Source of the DNA: OMG group bacterium
GTDB taxonomy: Bacteria > Pseudomonadota > Gammaproteobacteria > Pseudomonadales > Azotimanducaceae
Assembly: GCA_012267385.1 (NCBI GenBank)
Contig: JAAXGW010000035.1
Location: 1 to 50,897, forward strand
Direction: 5' to 3'
DNA length: 50,897 bases
Position numbers and translations under genes: made by a program. Position 1 is the stretch's first letter. Each line of letters starts with the position of its first letter. Under the pieces are notes generated by a model, which was not told the origin of the DNA, ran no database searches, and saw only the letters and a program-made list of their open reading frames with translations. Shown here in pieces: positions 28,201-37,117 of the stretch.

Positions 28201-28557
28201 AATGTACTCAATCATGATATGGGGCAATGGATTATTAGTCCCAATCAAAGAGAAGCAAGTTCAGAAACAGCCTACACCGCCATCCTTGAAGGCGAGTTGC
28301 TTGAGATTGTCATAGATCGAACCTTCATCGACGACTCGGACGTACGTTGGATCGTCGATTTCAAGACCACAACGATGAATGAAGATTTTTCTCACGAAGC
28401 ACTGCTTAAGGAAAGCGAGCAACGACATGGTAAACAGTTGAGTCGATATGCTTCGATCTTGCAGATGTGTGACCCTCGAACAATAAAGTGCGGTGTTTAT
28501 TACACTGATATCCCTCTTTTTGTCGAAGTCGAAGTACCGCAGAACCATCTAAAGTGA
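25288..28557 (+). CDS. AddA-like UvrD-family helicase-nuclease
   Basis: 1089 residues from ATG 25288, starting inside the previous gene. Superfamily 1 motifs: Walker A APAGSGKT at 35-42, ITFTEKAAREM (motif Ia), IDEYQDTSDAQF (motif II), GDPMQSIYRFRNA (motif III), TIHKAKGLEFDHV (motif V), LLYVAMTRAKKTL (motif VI). The C-terminal nuclease motif is WIVDFKTT. With the AddB-like gene it should form a RecBCD/AddAB-type end-processing enzyme. An in-frame TTG at 25261 would add nine residues; the ATG is preferred. No recC or recD is nearby. Confidence 0.93.
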   Translation: MSNNDTTLVASVNLATDSPIRDEAVSPNESFIVQAPAGSGKTALLVRRYLNLLTVVKQPEEILAITFTEKAAREMKSRVLKELTLKDGIAAQVHERSKQLHWDLELNPQRMKIQTIDSFAYGIVQRMPIECQLSLDYQSMEKSDDIYYEAAVEFFEQVLRQGINTEYATDILALFENNIDQAIETFASMLSHRQNWIKSVQRVLYAKRDGKSAEGIFAQLEATRNSYVGNVIETTRKSLPDLLIKRCKKLCRTVCKNLDRPFHDFERTEDWATLANVFLTSSSSLRKAVNINQGFPPKSVEKQLWSELATEIKEANLIDKFQRIQGIPDGTILPRHRDSFDSLCLGLPSLIQKLNVIFQRRECIDFSELSFAAQRALERDEMPTELALALDYRISHILIDEYQDTSDAQFTFFERVMTTWNPDSGNSFFAVGDPMQSIYRFRNANLSLFQRTFSQDILNLNVRPCKLNSNFRSIPSLVEFNNRVFQRVFGTDENAEYGQVAFAESVPANTQLEEHENEESVNFVLTMDDPLGRREARQVALRIEQLISSYGSEDKIALLVPTRTRLAEYFDALKDKGIQWKGVEILKLEVAPVVRDLYSLVEAFNEDRSRLAWLSVFRSPLCGLALPDLEKLAGLRTGSEMLQCTTLSNTGLKLLTRVQKAVQQSQRESHLTLRSQVERLWFRLGGNHAYEDVDSMVNAERFFELLESTTEREIRLHDLWSRVQSEYVSESGENADLDIMTIHKAKGLEFDHVLLADISNATRSTPRELVHWAEFENSLLVAVRDQEIEDPFYDFLRREEKARDANESKRLLYVAMTRAKKTLSIFGRFSNTEKKPRFGSLLALLEPFFEEATEIDAEPEPKDLNIERGNLLTRIDPSFEWVEPTSKYQIDESLKLDLSSDFEMPAPPNFRLELVLGKLVHRELNWLSQTPQRENVFSAERITRWQQFLRAEGLRHEEITYLVEKTQKHLNNVLNHDMGQWIISPNQREASSETAYTAILEGELLEIVIDRTFIDDSDVRWIVDFKTTTMNEDFSHEALLKESEQRHGKQLSRYASILQMCDPRTIKCGVYYTDIPLFVEVEVPQNHLK

Positions 28558-28739
28558 ACTAGTCTGCTATGGGTGCTTTCGTTAAAATCGTTATACGAAG
28601 ATTTGAGGTATAAATCACCGAGCATGCTTAGATATCGATACGGGGCATGCGGTACCGCGCTTCGTCAAGGATCACGTATTCACGACCTATCAGTTTTAGA
28701 AATACTACTAGTCATCTTTATCACTCTTTGGAGAGCACA

Positions 28740-31271
28740 ATGAGCAACTTTTTTACAAAAATAACAATCGGAGTCGCGCTAGCCGGAATGTGCGGATCGC
28801 TTGTGTCTCAGAATGACCAAGCTGAAGATAAAAACGAAGACACCAAAGACCAAGATTCCACGAGAATGATCGAAATTGATGTGGAAGCCACACCGATTGA
28901 ATCCACTCCTGGGACGACTACTTACTCCGCTGAGACGATCGAAAAGTCTCCCACTGGTGAGGGAAATTTAAGCGATTTGCTACGGCTTAACCCAAACGTG
29001 GACTTTTCTCGTGAAAGTGATCTGTCTGCGGGAACTGCGAGTTTGCGTCCGGACGAAATTTCTATTCATGGTCAAGAGTTTTATCAAAATCTCTTTCTCA
29101 TTGATGGTTCAGACGCTACTAATGATCTCAATCCTGCAAATAGCATGGACGTTTGGAGAACGCCCAGTTTGGTAGCTCCTCATGGAGGGAGTTCTCCTCA
29201 AGGATATTACATTGACGTCGACCTGCTTGAGAAAGTCGAAGTATACGACAGCAACATTCCCGTCGAATTTGGTGGATTCACAGGCGGAGTTGTATCTGCA
29301 GACCTTAAATCCTACGACGGAGAAGACAAAATTTCGTTTAAATGGGGATTGCAGAAAGATGAGTGGGAGAGCTTTCATGTTAGCGAAGACGATATCACAA
29401 CCGCTGACCGATATAGCGCTGTCTACACACCGGACTACGAAAAATCCAATTACAAACTTTCTATGCAAAGGAGTTTAGGGGACATTGGAATTACGCTTGG
29501 TATTACTAGGAGACATTCCACGTTCGCACAACAATTTGAAGACGATACCGACACGATTCGGATGCTGGACTATGAAGACAGTATTCAAAATATAGTCGGG
29601 AAACTAAACTTTGAATTGGGTGGCCAACCGCTGACGTTTTCGTTTCGTTCCACATCGAGAACTCACGATGGACTAACCTCAACAAATTACACAGGGATGT
29701 TTGAAAAAGAACACAACGGAATTGGGTTCACGGTTGGTACTTCTTACGCGTTCAGAGATGGAGACATGGAGTTTAAATTCTCTTTCGATCAATTATCTGA
29801 TATTCTGGACAGCAGTACTAGCTATTTCAGCTATCACGAACATTTAGAGAATAGTGGTATGTCCAGATACGAAGGGGCATTCGGCGATTCGGAGCAACAA
29901 CAAACTCGCTGGAGTTTTAAACCCAAATGGACCCGACCCGCCTCAGAAGCTGCTAATTTTTTGGCTTCTCATCAATTAACTCTCGGGGGCGAAGTCAAAA
30001 CTACCACTAGTTTCTACAAACGTCCTGAAGACATTCTTTTCGAAAACTTCTGGTGTGTTCGAGATATGGGGAGAGAAGGTTGTCAAGACCAAGACGGAGA
30101 TGGTGTGAGTAGTGCCGGGGACGAATACCTACAGTCGAGGTCATTTTGGTTTGCTGGAGAAGTTGATGTTTCCTATGAAGAGATCTCCGCGTACATTGAA
30201 GATAAGTTCTCTTTGAATGTCTTTTCAGTAGGTGGCAACGCGACCAATATCACCATTGGCGTGCGTGCAGATTGGGAAAGCTATCTCGAAAATTTCAACA
30301 TTTCCCCGAGAATCAGTGCAGACCGAGAACTATTTGACGGCACTGTCGTCGGTGGGCTTAGCCGCTACTACGGACGCAGTTTCTTTAGGTATGAATTGAA
30401 CGACGCTATTTATGGTTGGCGAGAAATATACTTAAATCTCACCCGTCCTAGAGGACGAGCAGACGAAGAAGTACCTTGTTCTGATACCGATTTCGTAAAC
30501 TGCACTCATCGAACTTTTGACGACCGATCTGGTCGATCGGAATTGGACACTCCATACTCCGATGAATTGATGATCGGCTGGTCAACGACTGCATTCGCTA
30601 TAGATACCAGTATCCAGTTTGTTTCCCGCGAGTCGAAGAAAGGGGTATCCCGATCACGCGATGATGACGGAAACTACTTCTATACAAACGACGGTAGAAG
30701 CTCCACACAGAGTATGTCCGCGTCTTTCATTAATTCGCAACCGTATCTATTTGGAATCTCGGAGACAACTTTTTCACTCAGTGTGAGTTATAAGACTAGT
30801 GAGTCGAATCGTCAGGACGATGGTGGCTACGACGATGACTTGGACCAAGAATTGATCTACTACGAAGGTAGTCTCATCTCAGCTGAAGAATTACCTGCTT
30901 GGGACTACAACGTGCCTTTCGGTATAGGTTTTTTCACAACAACTCGATTCCCAGTCTGGGATATCACTTGGACGAACTACTTCAACCATCGTCAAGGTGG
31001 AACCATAGCCCGCGATACCCGAGACAATTACATGGATCCTAATACGGGTATGTCACATGACATTTATGAAGACTTTGAATTTGATGGTCTACTAACCGTT
31101 AACTCAAAGATTTCATGGAACGGACGAATTACGGATAGATTCTCTGGATTCGTCAACTTTGAAGTGAACAATCTCTTCGACGAAGTAGTCGACAGAAGTA
31201 GATTCGACACTCGTCGCCGATTTACTCAGGGACGACGTTTCTGGATCGAATTAGGAGTGGACTTCAGATAA
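28740..31271 (+). CDS. TonB-dependent outer-membrane receptor
   Basis: 843 residues from ATG 28740, preceded by a GGAGAG site. Signal peptide in MSNFFTKITIGVALAGMCGS; a plug domain follows (TTTYSAETIEKSPTGEGNLS to NLFLIDGSDATND and NIPVEFGGFTGGVVSADLK), then a large barrel ending FWIELGVDFR. The mature N-terminus carries IEIDVEATPIE, a possible TonB box. A calcium-loop-like motif DQDGDGVSSAGD sits at 450-461 inside a probable external loop, near two Cys. It heads receptor-exbB-exbD-exbD-tonB, so the energy system is probably dedicated to it. The ligand cannot be told; no nearby enzyme hints at one. Confidence 0.93.
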   Translation: MSNFFTKITIGVALAGMCGSLVSQNDQAEDKNEDTKDQDSTRMIEIDVEATPIESTPGTTTYSAETIEKSPTGEGNLSDLLRLNPNVDFSRESDLSAGTASLRPDEISIHGQEFYQNLFLIDGSDATNDLNPANSMDVWRTPSLVAPHGGSSPQGYYIDVDLLEKVEVYDSNIPVEFGGFTGGVVSADLKSYDGEDKISFKWGLQKDEWESFHVSEDDITTADRYSAVYTPDYEKSNYKLSMQRSLGDIGITLGITRRHSTFAQQFEDDTDTIRMLDYEDSIQNIVGKLNFELGGQPLTFSFRSTSRTHDGLTSTNYTGMFEKEHNGIGFTVGTSYAFRDGDMEFKFSFDQLSDILDSSTSYFSYHEHLENSGMSRYEGAFGDSEQQQTRWSFKPKWTRPASEAANFLASHQLTLGGEVKTTTSFYKRPEDILFENFWCVRDMGREGCQDQDGDGVSSAGDEYLQSRSFWFAGEVDVSYEEISAYIEDKFSLNVFSVGGNATNITIGVRADWESYLENFNISPRISADRELFDGTVVGGLSRYYGRSFFRYELNDAIYGWREIYLNLTRPRGRADEEVPCSDTDFVNCTHRTFDDRSGRSELDTPYSDELMIGWSTTAFAIDTSIQFVSRESKKGVSRSRDDDGNYFYTNDGRSSTQSMSASFINSQPYLFGISETTFSLSVSYKTSESNRQDDGGYDDDLDQELIYYEGSLISAEELPAWDYNVPFGIGFFTTTRFPVWDITWTNYFNHRQGGTIARDTRDNYMDPNTGMSHDIYEDFEFDGLLTVNSKISWNGRITDRFSGFVNFEVNNLFDEVVDRSRFDTRRRFTQGRRFWIELGVDFR

Positions 31272-31373
31272 GGCTATGCTTTCTTATTCTGTTCGATATT
31301 TCTGCTTCATTGTTTTTTGTCATTAGTGAGAACTAAGTCAACGGTTGAGCATCAACACGTTTAACAGTTGAAC

Positions 31374-32006
31374 ATGTTTCAATCGTTGATTCGCTTTCTC
31401 CAAGTAGGGGGTCCAGTAGTATGGTTACTGCTGGTGATCTCGGTCGTGGCGATCGCCATCGTAATCTACAAGATATGGCAACTCGTACAAGCACGACCAG
31501 ACGAAAACGTCCACCTCCAACCAGCAATAAAAGCCTGGGTGGAACATGATCATTCAACGGCTATATTAAAGCTAAGTAAGCAAGCATTCGCTCACGACAT
31601 CGTCAAGTTCACAATGGAGAGCTTGCAAGAAAATCGACATGATGAAGCACTCATCAAGGAAGAAATCGAACGTATTTCAATCACCAAACTGTCTGACCTT
31701 CGATCTCTCTTGCCAGCACTTGAAGTGATTGGAACCTTGAGTCCGTTGCTTGGGTTGCTAGGGACTGTACTGGGCATGATCAATGCGTTTCAAGCTATGG
31801 AAGTAGCAGGTAACCAAGTAGACCCTTCCGTGCTTGCAGGAGGAATATGGCAGGCACTTCTTACCACAGCGCTTGGCCTTGCTATTGCTATTCCTGTACT
31901 CGCAGCTTTTAATTGGATGGATCGCAAAATACAGCGAAGCGCAATGTTAATCAACGATACGGTAACGCAATTATTCACCGCTTACCATCTCCGTAAATCA
32001 GCATAA
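31374..32006 (+). CDS. exbB: ExbB-type proton channel subunit
   Basis: 210 residues from ATG 31374 (a TTG two codons upstream is possible). MotA/TolQ/ExbB family: three membrane segments, about 10-33, 124-148 ([27 protein letters not shown]) and 160-184 ([23 protein letters not shown]). ExbB forms the pentamer around ExbD that converts the proton gradient into TonB motion. Begins about 100 bases after the receptor; the two ExbD genes follow closely. No strong ribosome site is visible. Confidence 0.95.
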   Translation: MFQSLIRFLQVGGPVVWLLLVISVVAIAIVIYKIWQLVQARPDENVHLQPAIKAWVEHDHSTAILKLSKQAFAHDIVKFTMESLQENRHDEALIKEEIERISITKLSDLRSLLPALEVIGTLSPLLGLLGTVLGMINAFQAMEVAGNQVDPSVLAGGIWQALLTTALGLAIAIPVLAAFNWMDRKIQRSAMLINDTVTQLFTAYHLRKSA

Positions 32007-32015
32007 ATTCGCGAT

Positions 32016-32414
32016 ATGTTCGATTTGTCGCACTACTTGAAATCAAAGAAACGGACGGTGAGTATGGTTCCGCTCATCGACATTGTTTTCATCTTGTTAC
32101 TCTTTTTTATATTGACCAAAACGGTAGTAGCAGACAAACAGCTCAGTCTTGACACCTCCAAAGCGCAACCATCACAACAACAAGAAATAGTTACTGTTTG
32201 GTTAGAAAACGACGAGGGACTTCTCATTATTGATGGACTATTTGTTGAGAGTGCGGATCCAGACGAACTATCGTGGTGGATACAAAACAAGGGTATACAC
32301 ACGAACTATGTCATTGACATCCAAGAGGATGTTTCTACACAAGGACTGATCACATTGTTGGACCGAATGAAGCAAGCGGATGCGTCGAACGTAACTATTG
32401 AACTCGACAAATAA
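32016..32414 (+). CDS. exbD: ExbD-type subunit (first copy)
   Basis: 132 residues: a cytosolic N-tail, one membrane helix MVPLIDIVFILLLFFILTKT with the essential proton-carrying Asp (PLIDIVF), and a periplasmic domain with the usual ending DRMKQADASNVTIELDK. Nine bases after exbB; its stop overlaps the next ATG by one base (TAATG). Confidence 0.95.
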   Translation: MFDLSHYLKSKKRTVSMVPLIDIVFILLLFFILTKTVVADKQLSLDTSKAQPSQQQEIVTVWLENDEGLLIIDGLFVESADPDELSWWIQNKGIHTNYVIDIQEDVSTQGLITLLDRMKQADASNVTIELDK

Positions 32415-32845
32415 TGAATCTCATTCAAGAGCACAATACTTCGAGTGTGAGCGATTCACAGATGATTCCTTTGATCAACGTGGTGTTCTTGATGCTTGCC
32501 TTTATCTTAATCACTGGAAATATAGAGAAATCGAACGAAAGAAATCCAGAACTTCAAGAGTTGGCAATCCCGTCCTCGACCAGTAATCTAGATCAAGAGC
32601 TTCACGATGTAACCGTGACCCTAGACAAGTCTGGGTCAGTGTATATAGACGAAACCGCGACCAATATTGATACTTTCGCAGAAATGTTTCCCCTGTCAGC
32701 GAGCGATATTTCTGATGCTCAAGTCCTAATTCGAGCGGACGCGAGTGTTTCTGCGCACGCTATAAGAGAAGTGCTAAAAGAGCTACGAGATCTTGGTTTG
32801 AGAAGAATTTCCTTAGCAACCGTGCGTGCCTATGCTTCAGATTGA
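32414..32845 (+). CDS. exbD: ExbD-type subunit (second copy)
   Basis: 143 residues, same layout as the first copy, but the membrane helix reads MIPLINVVFLMLAFILITG: the proton-carrying Asp of ExbD is replaced by Asn (PLINVVF against PLIDIVF in copy one). The periplasmic part ends LKELRDLGLRRISLATVRA, which is family-like. The loss of the Asp suggests that this copy does not carry protons and may have a structural role in a mixed ExbD pair. Overlaps the first exbD by one base. Confidence 0.93.
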   Translation: MNLIQEHNTSSVSDSQMIPLINVVFLMLAFILITGNIEKSNERNPELQELAIPSSTSNLDQELHDVTVTLDKSGSVYIDETATNIDTFAEMFPLSASDISDAQVLIRADASVSAHAIREVLKELRDLGLRRISLATVRAYASD

Positions 32846-32960
32846 AAATTTGTTTCTTACTATTTAAAACATCGTGATTTCAGAATCGTTTGCTACAAAT
32901 GCGAATCTTTAAGCCGTTTACAATCTAGAATGAAAGTAATTAACAGATTCACTATCGCCC

Positions 32961-33686
32961 ATGATTAACTCAAGGACAATCTGGACGTTTGCGATTGGAT
33001 TGTCTATACTAGCTCACTTCGTTATCTTTGCATTGTTTTATGAAGGTGGCCGAAGTTACGGAGACGACGGATACCTTGAAGTTGAGCTTTCACTTGAAGA
33101 GCCGAAGAGAGACCCTCAAACACAAACCAAACAGGCATTGCCCGCTCCACCGAGGCAGGAGGTCATGTCCCCGATACCCGAACCGACTGAATTGATTCCA
33201 ATGGATATCGATTTAACTCCAACAATAGACATTTCTCCAGAAGACTTCTTAGACTTGCCGGAAATCTCACTCGATGTTCAAAATTTGAACGACTCGTTTG
33301 ATCCGTTAGGCGATTCCAACAACATCTTCTTTGGTACAGGTCCTACAGATGAATCCGCTAGCAAGAAAGGTACAGAAAGTGTCGAGAGCAACTATTTGAA
33401 GCGGGTCAGCGCTCGAATCCATAGATTCAAACAATACCCCAGAGAAGCGCGAATAGCTAAACAGGAAGGAACTGTAGTCATTCAATTGACGATTGACTCG
33501 GCAGGCAGAGTACAGGACAAAGATATCACGTCTTCAAGTGGTATCGACTTGTTAGATGAAGCCGCTTTGCAAATAATTACAAAAGCCGATCCATTCCCAA
33601 AGTTCCCCTCAGCATTAGTCAAAAGAGTTGGTACTCAGCTCAAGTTCTCGACGGCAATCAACTATAAATTGAGCGACACTGAGTAA
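32961..33686 (+). CDS. tonB: TonB energy transducer
   Basis: 241 residues. An N-terminal anchor (SRTIWTFAIGLSILAHFVIFALFY, with the conserved S..H pattern), a short Pro/acidic linker (LPAPPRQEVMSPIPEPTELIP), and a C-terminal TonB domain (YPREARIAKQEGTVVIQLTIDSAGRVQDKDI, then LLDEAALQII). The linker is short compared with enteric TonB. It is about 115 bases after the second exbD, so it may have its own promoter but belongs to the same cluster. Convergent with ihfB. Confidence 0.95.
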   Translation: MINSRTIWTFAIGLSILAHFVIFALFYEGGRSYGDDGYLEVELSLEEPKRDPQTQTKQALPAPPRQEVMSPIPEPTELIPMDIDLTPTIDISPEDFLDLPEISLDVQNLNDSFDPLGDSNNIFFGTGPTDESASKKGTESVESNYLKRVSARIHRFKQYPREARIAKQEGTVVIQLTIDSAGRVQDKDITSSSGIDLLDEAALQIITKADPFPKFPSALVKRVGTQLKFSTAINYKLSDTE

Positions 33687-33695
33687 ACAAAAATT

Positions 33696-33711
33696 ACTCT
33701 CTCTCTCTCTG
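33696..33711. repeat. CT dinucleotide run after tonB
   Basis: A short CT/TC microsatellite (about seven repeats) lies just downstream of the tonB stop, in the space between the convergent tonB and ihfB genes. It is too short to predict an effect. Confidence 0.5.
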
Positions 33712-33747
33712 CTAGATCGACTGCTATCAGCAAAGAGAACAGTTTGT

Positions 33748-34071
33748 TTAGTCGTCTGTCTTTAAACTAGCCGGATTAAAAACTACTGCGGCATGTTGCT
33801 GAACTGAATCGCGCAACTTCGGACTGACCTTAAAGTGAGGGACGTAAGTTTCAGGCAAGTTAACGGTAGCACCATTTCGAGGATCGCGAGCAACCCGCGC
33901 CGCACGCCTTCTTAAAGAAAACGTTCCGAATCCACGAATTTGGACTTCATTACCCATAACGAGAGACTCGTCCAAGTACGCCACAATAAGACGTGTGCAC
34001 TGCTTAATGGTCTCATCAGCGTAATCAGGATGCTGTTTAGCTATTCTTCGAACTACTTCTGACAATACCAT
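33748..34071 (-). CDS. ihfB: integration host factor subunit beta (HU/IHF family)
   Basis: 107 residues from ATG 34071 (a GTG one codon upstream is also possible). DNA-bending HU-fold: LSEVVRRIAKQHPDYADETI, EVQIRGFGTFSLRRRAARVARDPRNGATVNLPETYVPHFK, LRDSV. The beta type is supported by EVQIRGFGTFSLRRR and by the conserved position directly after rpsA. The C-terminal tail (about 12 residues longer than E. coli IhfB) is unremarkable. Confidence 0.93.
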   Translation of the reverse strand: MVLSEVVRRIAKQHPDYADETIKQCTRLIVAYLDESLVMGNEVQIRGFGTFSLRRRAARVARDPRNGATVNLPETYVPHFKVSPKLRDSVQQHAAVVFNPASLKTDD

Positions 34072-34096
34072 CACTGGGGTCTCGGTCGCTATGAAA

Positions 34097-35773
34097 TTAC
34101 TTTTTCTTTAGTTGTGAGCGTATGAGCTCCCCAAACGTCGTAGCTCGCGACTCTTCCTCAGTCTGTTGCTGATACTCCCGATGTGCTTCAGCTTCGTGGT
34201 CTTCTTCACTTTGCTTAATTGACAGCCACAGTACTCGATTGCGATTGTCGACGGTCAATATCTTCCCTACAATTCCGTCCCCTACCTTCAACGCGTGGCG
34301 TGCATCCTCTACGTGATCCTGAGAAATCTCACTTACGCGGACTACACCTACAACGCCCTCAGCTAACTCTACAGTCGCGTCTTGTTGTGTGACTTCTGAA
34401 ACGACTCCAGCCACTACCGTACCTCGGGGATTAGCCTTTACATAGTCACCGAAAGTGTCCACATCGAGTTGCTTAATCCCTAGACCGATACGCTCTCGTT
34501 CTACATCGATCGCTAGAACAACTGCGTCAACTTGCTCGCCGCGACTAAATCGTCGAATGACTGTTTCACCAGGTTCAGTCCAAGACATATCAGAGAGATG
34601 GACTAAACCGTCGACATTCCCAGGTAATCCGATGAAGATGCCAAAATCGGTAATGGATTTGACTTTTCCAGAGACTTTCTGACCGATCTCGTGGGTATCT
34701 CCAAATACTTCCCAAGGATTGTCTTTACACTGTTTCATCCCAAGTGAGACGCGGCGACGTTCCTCGTCGATGCCGAGTACCATAACTTCGATCGTGTCTC
34801 CGACAGTTACGATCTTCGCAGGATTTACGTTTCGACTCGTCCAATCCATTTCCGACACGTGCACTAAACCTTCGACGCCATCTTCAATCTCAGCAAAGCA
34901 ACCGTAGTCGGTTATGTTGGTAACCGTTGCATACACTTTGGTTCGAGGAGGATAACGTTCCAATATATCGCTCCAGGGGTCTTCGCCCAGTTGCTTCATG
35001 CCGAGGGACACGCGAGACTTATCAGAATCGAATGAGAGTACCCTAACAGTGACTTCCTCACCCACTGTTACAACTTCGCTGGGATGGCGAACCCGTTTCC
35101 AGGCCATATCTGTAACATGCAGTAACCCATCGACGCCACCTAAGTCCACAAACGCACCGTAGTCGGTTAAATTTTTGACTATTCCTTGAATGACTTGTCC
35201 TTCGGTGAGTGACGCTAATAACGCGTCTCGCTCTTCACTGTTCTCTGATTCTAATACTGCGCGTCGAGAAACTACCACGTTGTTTCGGCGGGAATCCAAT
35301 TTTATGATCTGAAAATCCATTTCCTCGCCTTCAATGTCCGTGGGTTCTTTCAGTGGTTTAAGATCAACCAACGAGCCAGGAAGAAATGCACGGATATCCT
35401 CTATGAGGACCGTGAATCCACCTTTTACCTTGCTACAGAGTTTACCCCGAACTGCTTCCTTTCCTTCAAAAGCTTCTTCAAGCCGTTCCCATGTCTCCGC
35501 GCGCTTTGCTTTTTCACGGGACAGTCTAGTTTCGCCGAAGCCGTCATCCACGACTTCCATAGCTACTTTTACTTGATCGCCGACATTCAGATGGAAATTT
35601 CCTTCCACGTCGAGAAATTGTTCGCGCGGAATGACACCTTCAGACTTTAAGCCAACGTGCATCGTAACGTATTCATTGTCGATATCGACTACCGTTCCCA
35701 CGACGATGGAACCCGGTATCATCTCAACGGTTTCAACACTTTCTTCAAGTAGCTCAGCGAATGTTTCGGTCAT
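34097..35773 (-). CDS. rpsA: 30S ribosomal protein S1
   Basis: 558 residues with six S1 repeats: [114 protein letters not shown] and a last, less typical [30 protein letters not shown]1 holds mRNA on the 30S subunit. A good GGGAG site precedes the ATG. Upstream lies a structured leader (see separate entry), in line with the known autoregulation of rpsA in enterics. 22 bases before ihfB. Confidence 0.97.
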   Translation of the reverse strand: MTETFAELLEESVETVEMIPGSIVVGTVVDIDNEYVTMHVGLKSEGVIPREQFLDVEGNFHLNVGDQVKVAMEVVDDGFGETRLSREKAKRAETWERLEEAFEGKEAVRGKLCSKVKGGFTVLIEDIRAFLPGSLVDLKPLKEPTDIEGEEMDFQIIKLDSRRNNVVVSRRAVLESENSEERDALLASLTEGQVIQGIVKNLTDYGAFVDLGGVDGLLHVTDMAWKRVRHPSEVVTVGEEVTVRVLSFDSDKSRVSLGMKQLGEDPWSDILERYPPRTKVYATVTNITDYGCFAEIEDGVEGLVHVSEMDWTSRNVNPAKIVTVGDTIEVMVLGIDEERRRVSLGMKQCKDNPWEVFGDTHEIGQKVSGKVKSITDFGIFIGLPGNVDGLVHLSDMSWTEPGETVIRRFSRGEQVDAVVLAIDVERERIGLGIKQLDVDTFGDYVKANPRGTVVAGVVSEVTQQDATVELAEGVVGVVRVSEISQDHVEDARHALKVGDGIVGKILTVDNRNRVLWLSIKQSEEDHEAEAHREYQQQTEEESRATTFGELIRSQLKKK

Positions 35774-35876
35774 ATTCTCCCAAAGTTTCTGTAAGATAAA
35801 AAGTCAGGCATAGAAAACTACATAAGCATAAAACCCGTATGCGTGACAATTCGGAGAAATCACACGGACGAAGACT

Positions 35877-35944
35877 TGTGGGTTTGTACTCCCACAGAAA
35901 TTTAGCTGAGTGCGACGGGACGAGTACTACCCGTTCGTTGTCCC
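35877..35944 (-). promoter_or_regulatory. hairpins in the rpsA leader (possible S1 autoregulatory site)
   Basis: On the minus strand the leader shows TGTGGG/CCCACA (35877-35896, 8-base loop) and a GGG-ACGA / TCGT-CCC stem with a three-base bulge (35917-35944). Enteric rpsA leaders fold into several hairpins that S1 itself binds to repress translation; that parallel is inference. Same region also contains the start of the divergent ankyrin gene. Confidence 0.4.
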
Positions 35945-36018
35945 TAGCCAGAACTCGAATATTTTAACAAAGTGAGTTTACGACTGTTCTTGTGGTGCAG
36001 AGACTGTTGTGTTAATCG

Positions 36019-37095
36019 GTGTTTCAACAGTACTCCAATTTGATTAATCTACCTGGAAAGTCTAGTGATTTTCTAAACTTCGGGCTCGCCACTGCCAGAA
36101 AAGGTAGTTTATCCGAGGTCAAACAAATACTGAACCAACGACCCGAATGGTTACACCGAATCGGTCCGCACGGACGTACGATCTTCTGGGAATCTGCGTA
36201 TCGAGGCAGAACGGAAACAGTTCAATATTTACTCGAGCTTGGTGCTGATCCTCACCTATGGGGATGCTACTTCACGCCAATGTGCGTCGAAGTTAGTGCG
36301 TATGCCGCGGCGGTGTGGAAAAACAGAACAGACACCGCGAAATTTCTCCACGAACGATACCAACCTTTAGATTTCTTTTCTGCTGTATTCTTGGGCGAGT
36401 ACGAAAGAGTCAAGGAACTCATTGACTTACAACCCGATCTAGTCAATCAAAAGAGACCACAACACGACCGAGATATTGGGTTCTCGGGTTTACACTACGC
36501 AATTAGCGGTAGTTACAACAACATCTTAAAGTTACTTCTAAAACGTGGTGCAAAGCCAACCCATCACAAGCGATGGCTAGTGAAATTCGCTATTTGGCGA
36601 GGAGATCTTGAGATTCTTCAAGTTCTGTTGGAGGCAGGAATCGTTCCAAATCGATTGAAGTGGGAACCCGTATTCGCAAAGAATCCAGAACTCCAAAACG
36701 CGTTACTAAGCTTCGGTGTAAAAATAAATCCAAACGAACCAGAAAATGGTTGGCCTCCGTTAGTGTACGAGTCCCGAGGTGATCGAGGTGGAAACATCAA
36801 TAGCATTCAGAAACTGTTAGATATTGGTGCTGACGTGAATGTTCGAAACCACAAAGGTGAAACTGCGTTGCATTGTGCCAGTAAGGCTGGTTTCGTTTCC
36901 GTAGTTGAACTTCTTTTAGCAAACGAGGCTCACATTGACTCACGAGATAACAGTGGAAGCACACCTTTACAACATGCACTTCGATCAACCATCAAGTCTC
37001 GTTCGAAACGTGCATCCGTGATTTCAACTTTATTACGGAAAGGCGCAAACACCGCCAATTTAACCGAGCACGATCGACGAAAGCTCGGCGTATGA
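36019..37095 (+). CDS. ankyrin-repeat protein
   Basis: 358 residues with no signal or membrane segment. Repeats that fit the ankyrin consensus: GRTIFWESAYRGRTETVQYLLELGADP (about 52-78), GFSGLHYAISGSYNNILKLLLKRGAKP (about 153-179), and GETALHCASKAGFVSVVELLLANEAHID then GSTPLQHALRS near the C-terminus. A protein-interaction role is likely, partner unknown. It lies on the opposite strand between cmk and rpsA, genes that are normally adjacent, so it looks inserted. Start is GTG at 36019 without a clear ribosome site; a later start is possible. Confidence 0.82.
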   Translation: MFQQYSNLINLPGKSSDFLNFGLATARKGSLSEVKQILNQRPEWLHRIGPHGRTIFWESAYRGRTETVQYLLELGADPHLWGCYFTPMCVEVSAYAAAVWKNRTDTAKFLHERYQPLDFFSAVFLGEYERVKELIDLQPDLVNQKRPQHDRDIGFSGLHYAISGSYNNILKLLLKRGAKPTHHKRWLVKFAIWRGDLEILQVLLEAGIVPNRLKWEPVFAKNPELQNALLSFGVKINPNEPENGWPPLVYESRGDRGGNINSIQKLLDIGADVNVRNHKGETALHCASKAGFVSVVELLLANEAHIDSRDNSGSTPLQHALRSTIKSRSKRASVISTLLRKGANTANLTEHDRRKLGV

Positions 37096-37117
37096 CTAAG
37101 AGCGGATTGGCTCTGCC

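Noticed and set aside
28558-28739. Fur box upstream of the TonB receptor
   Set aside because: No stretch fits the 19-base Fur consensus well enough to claim iron control.
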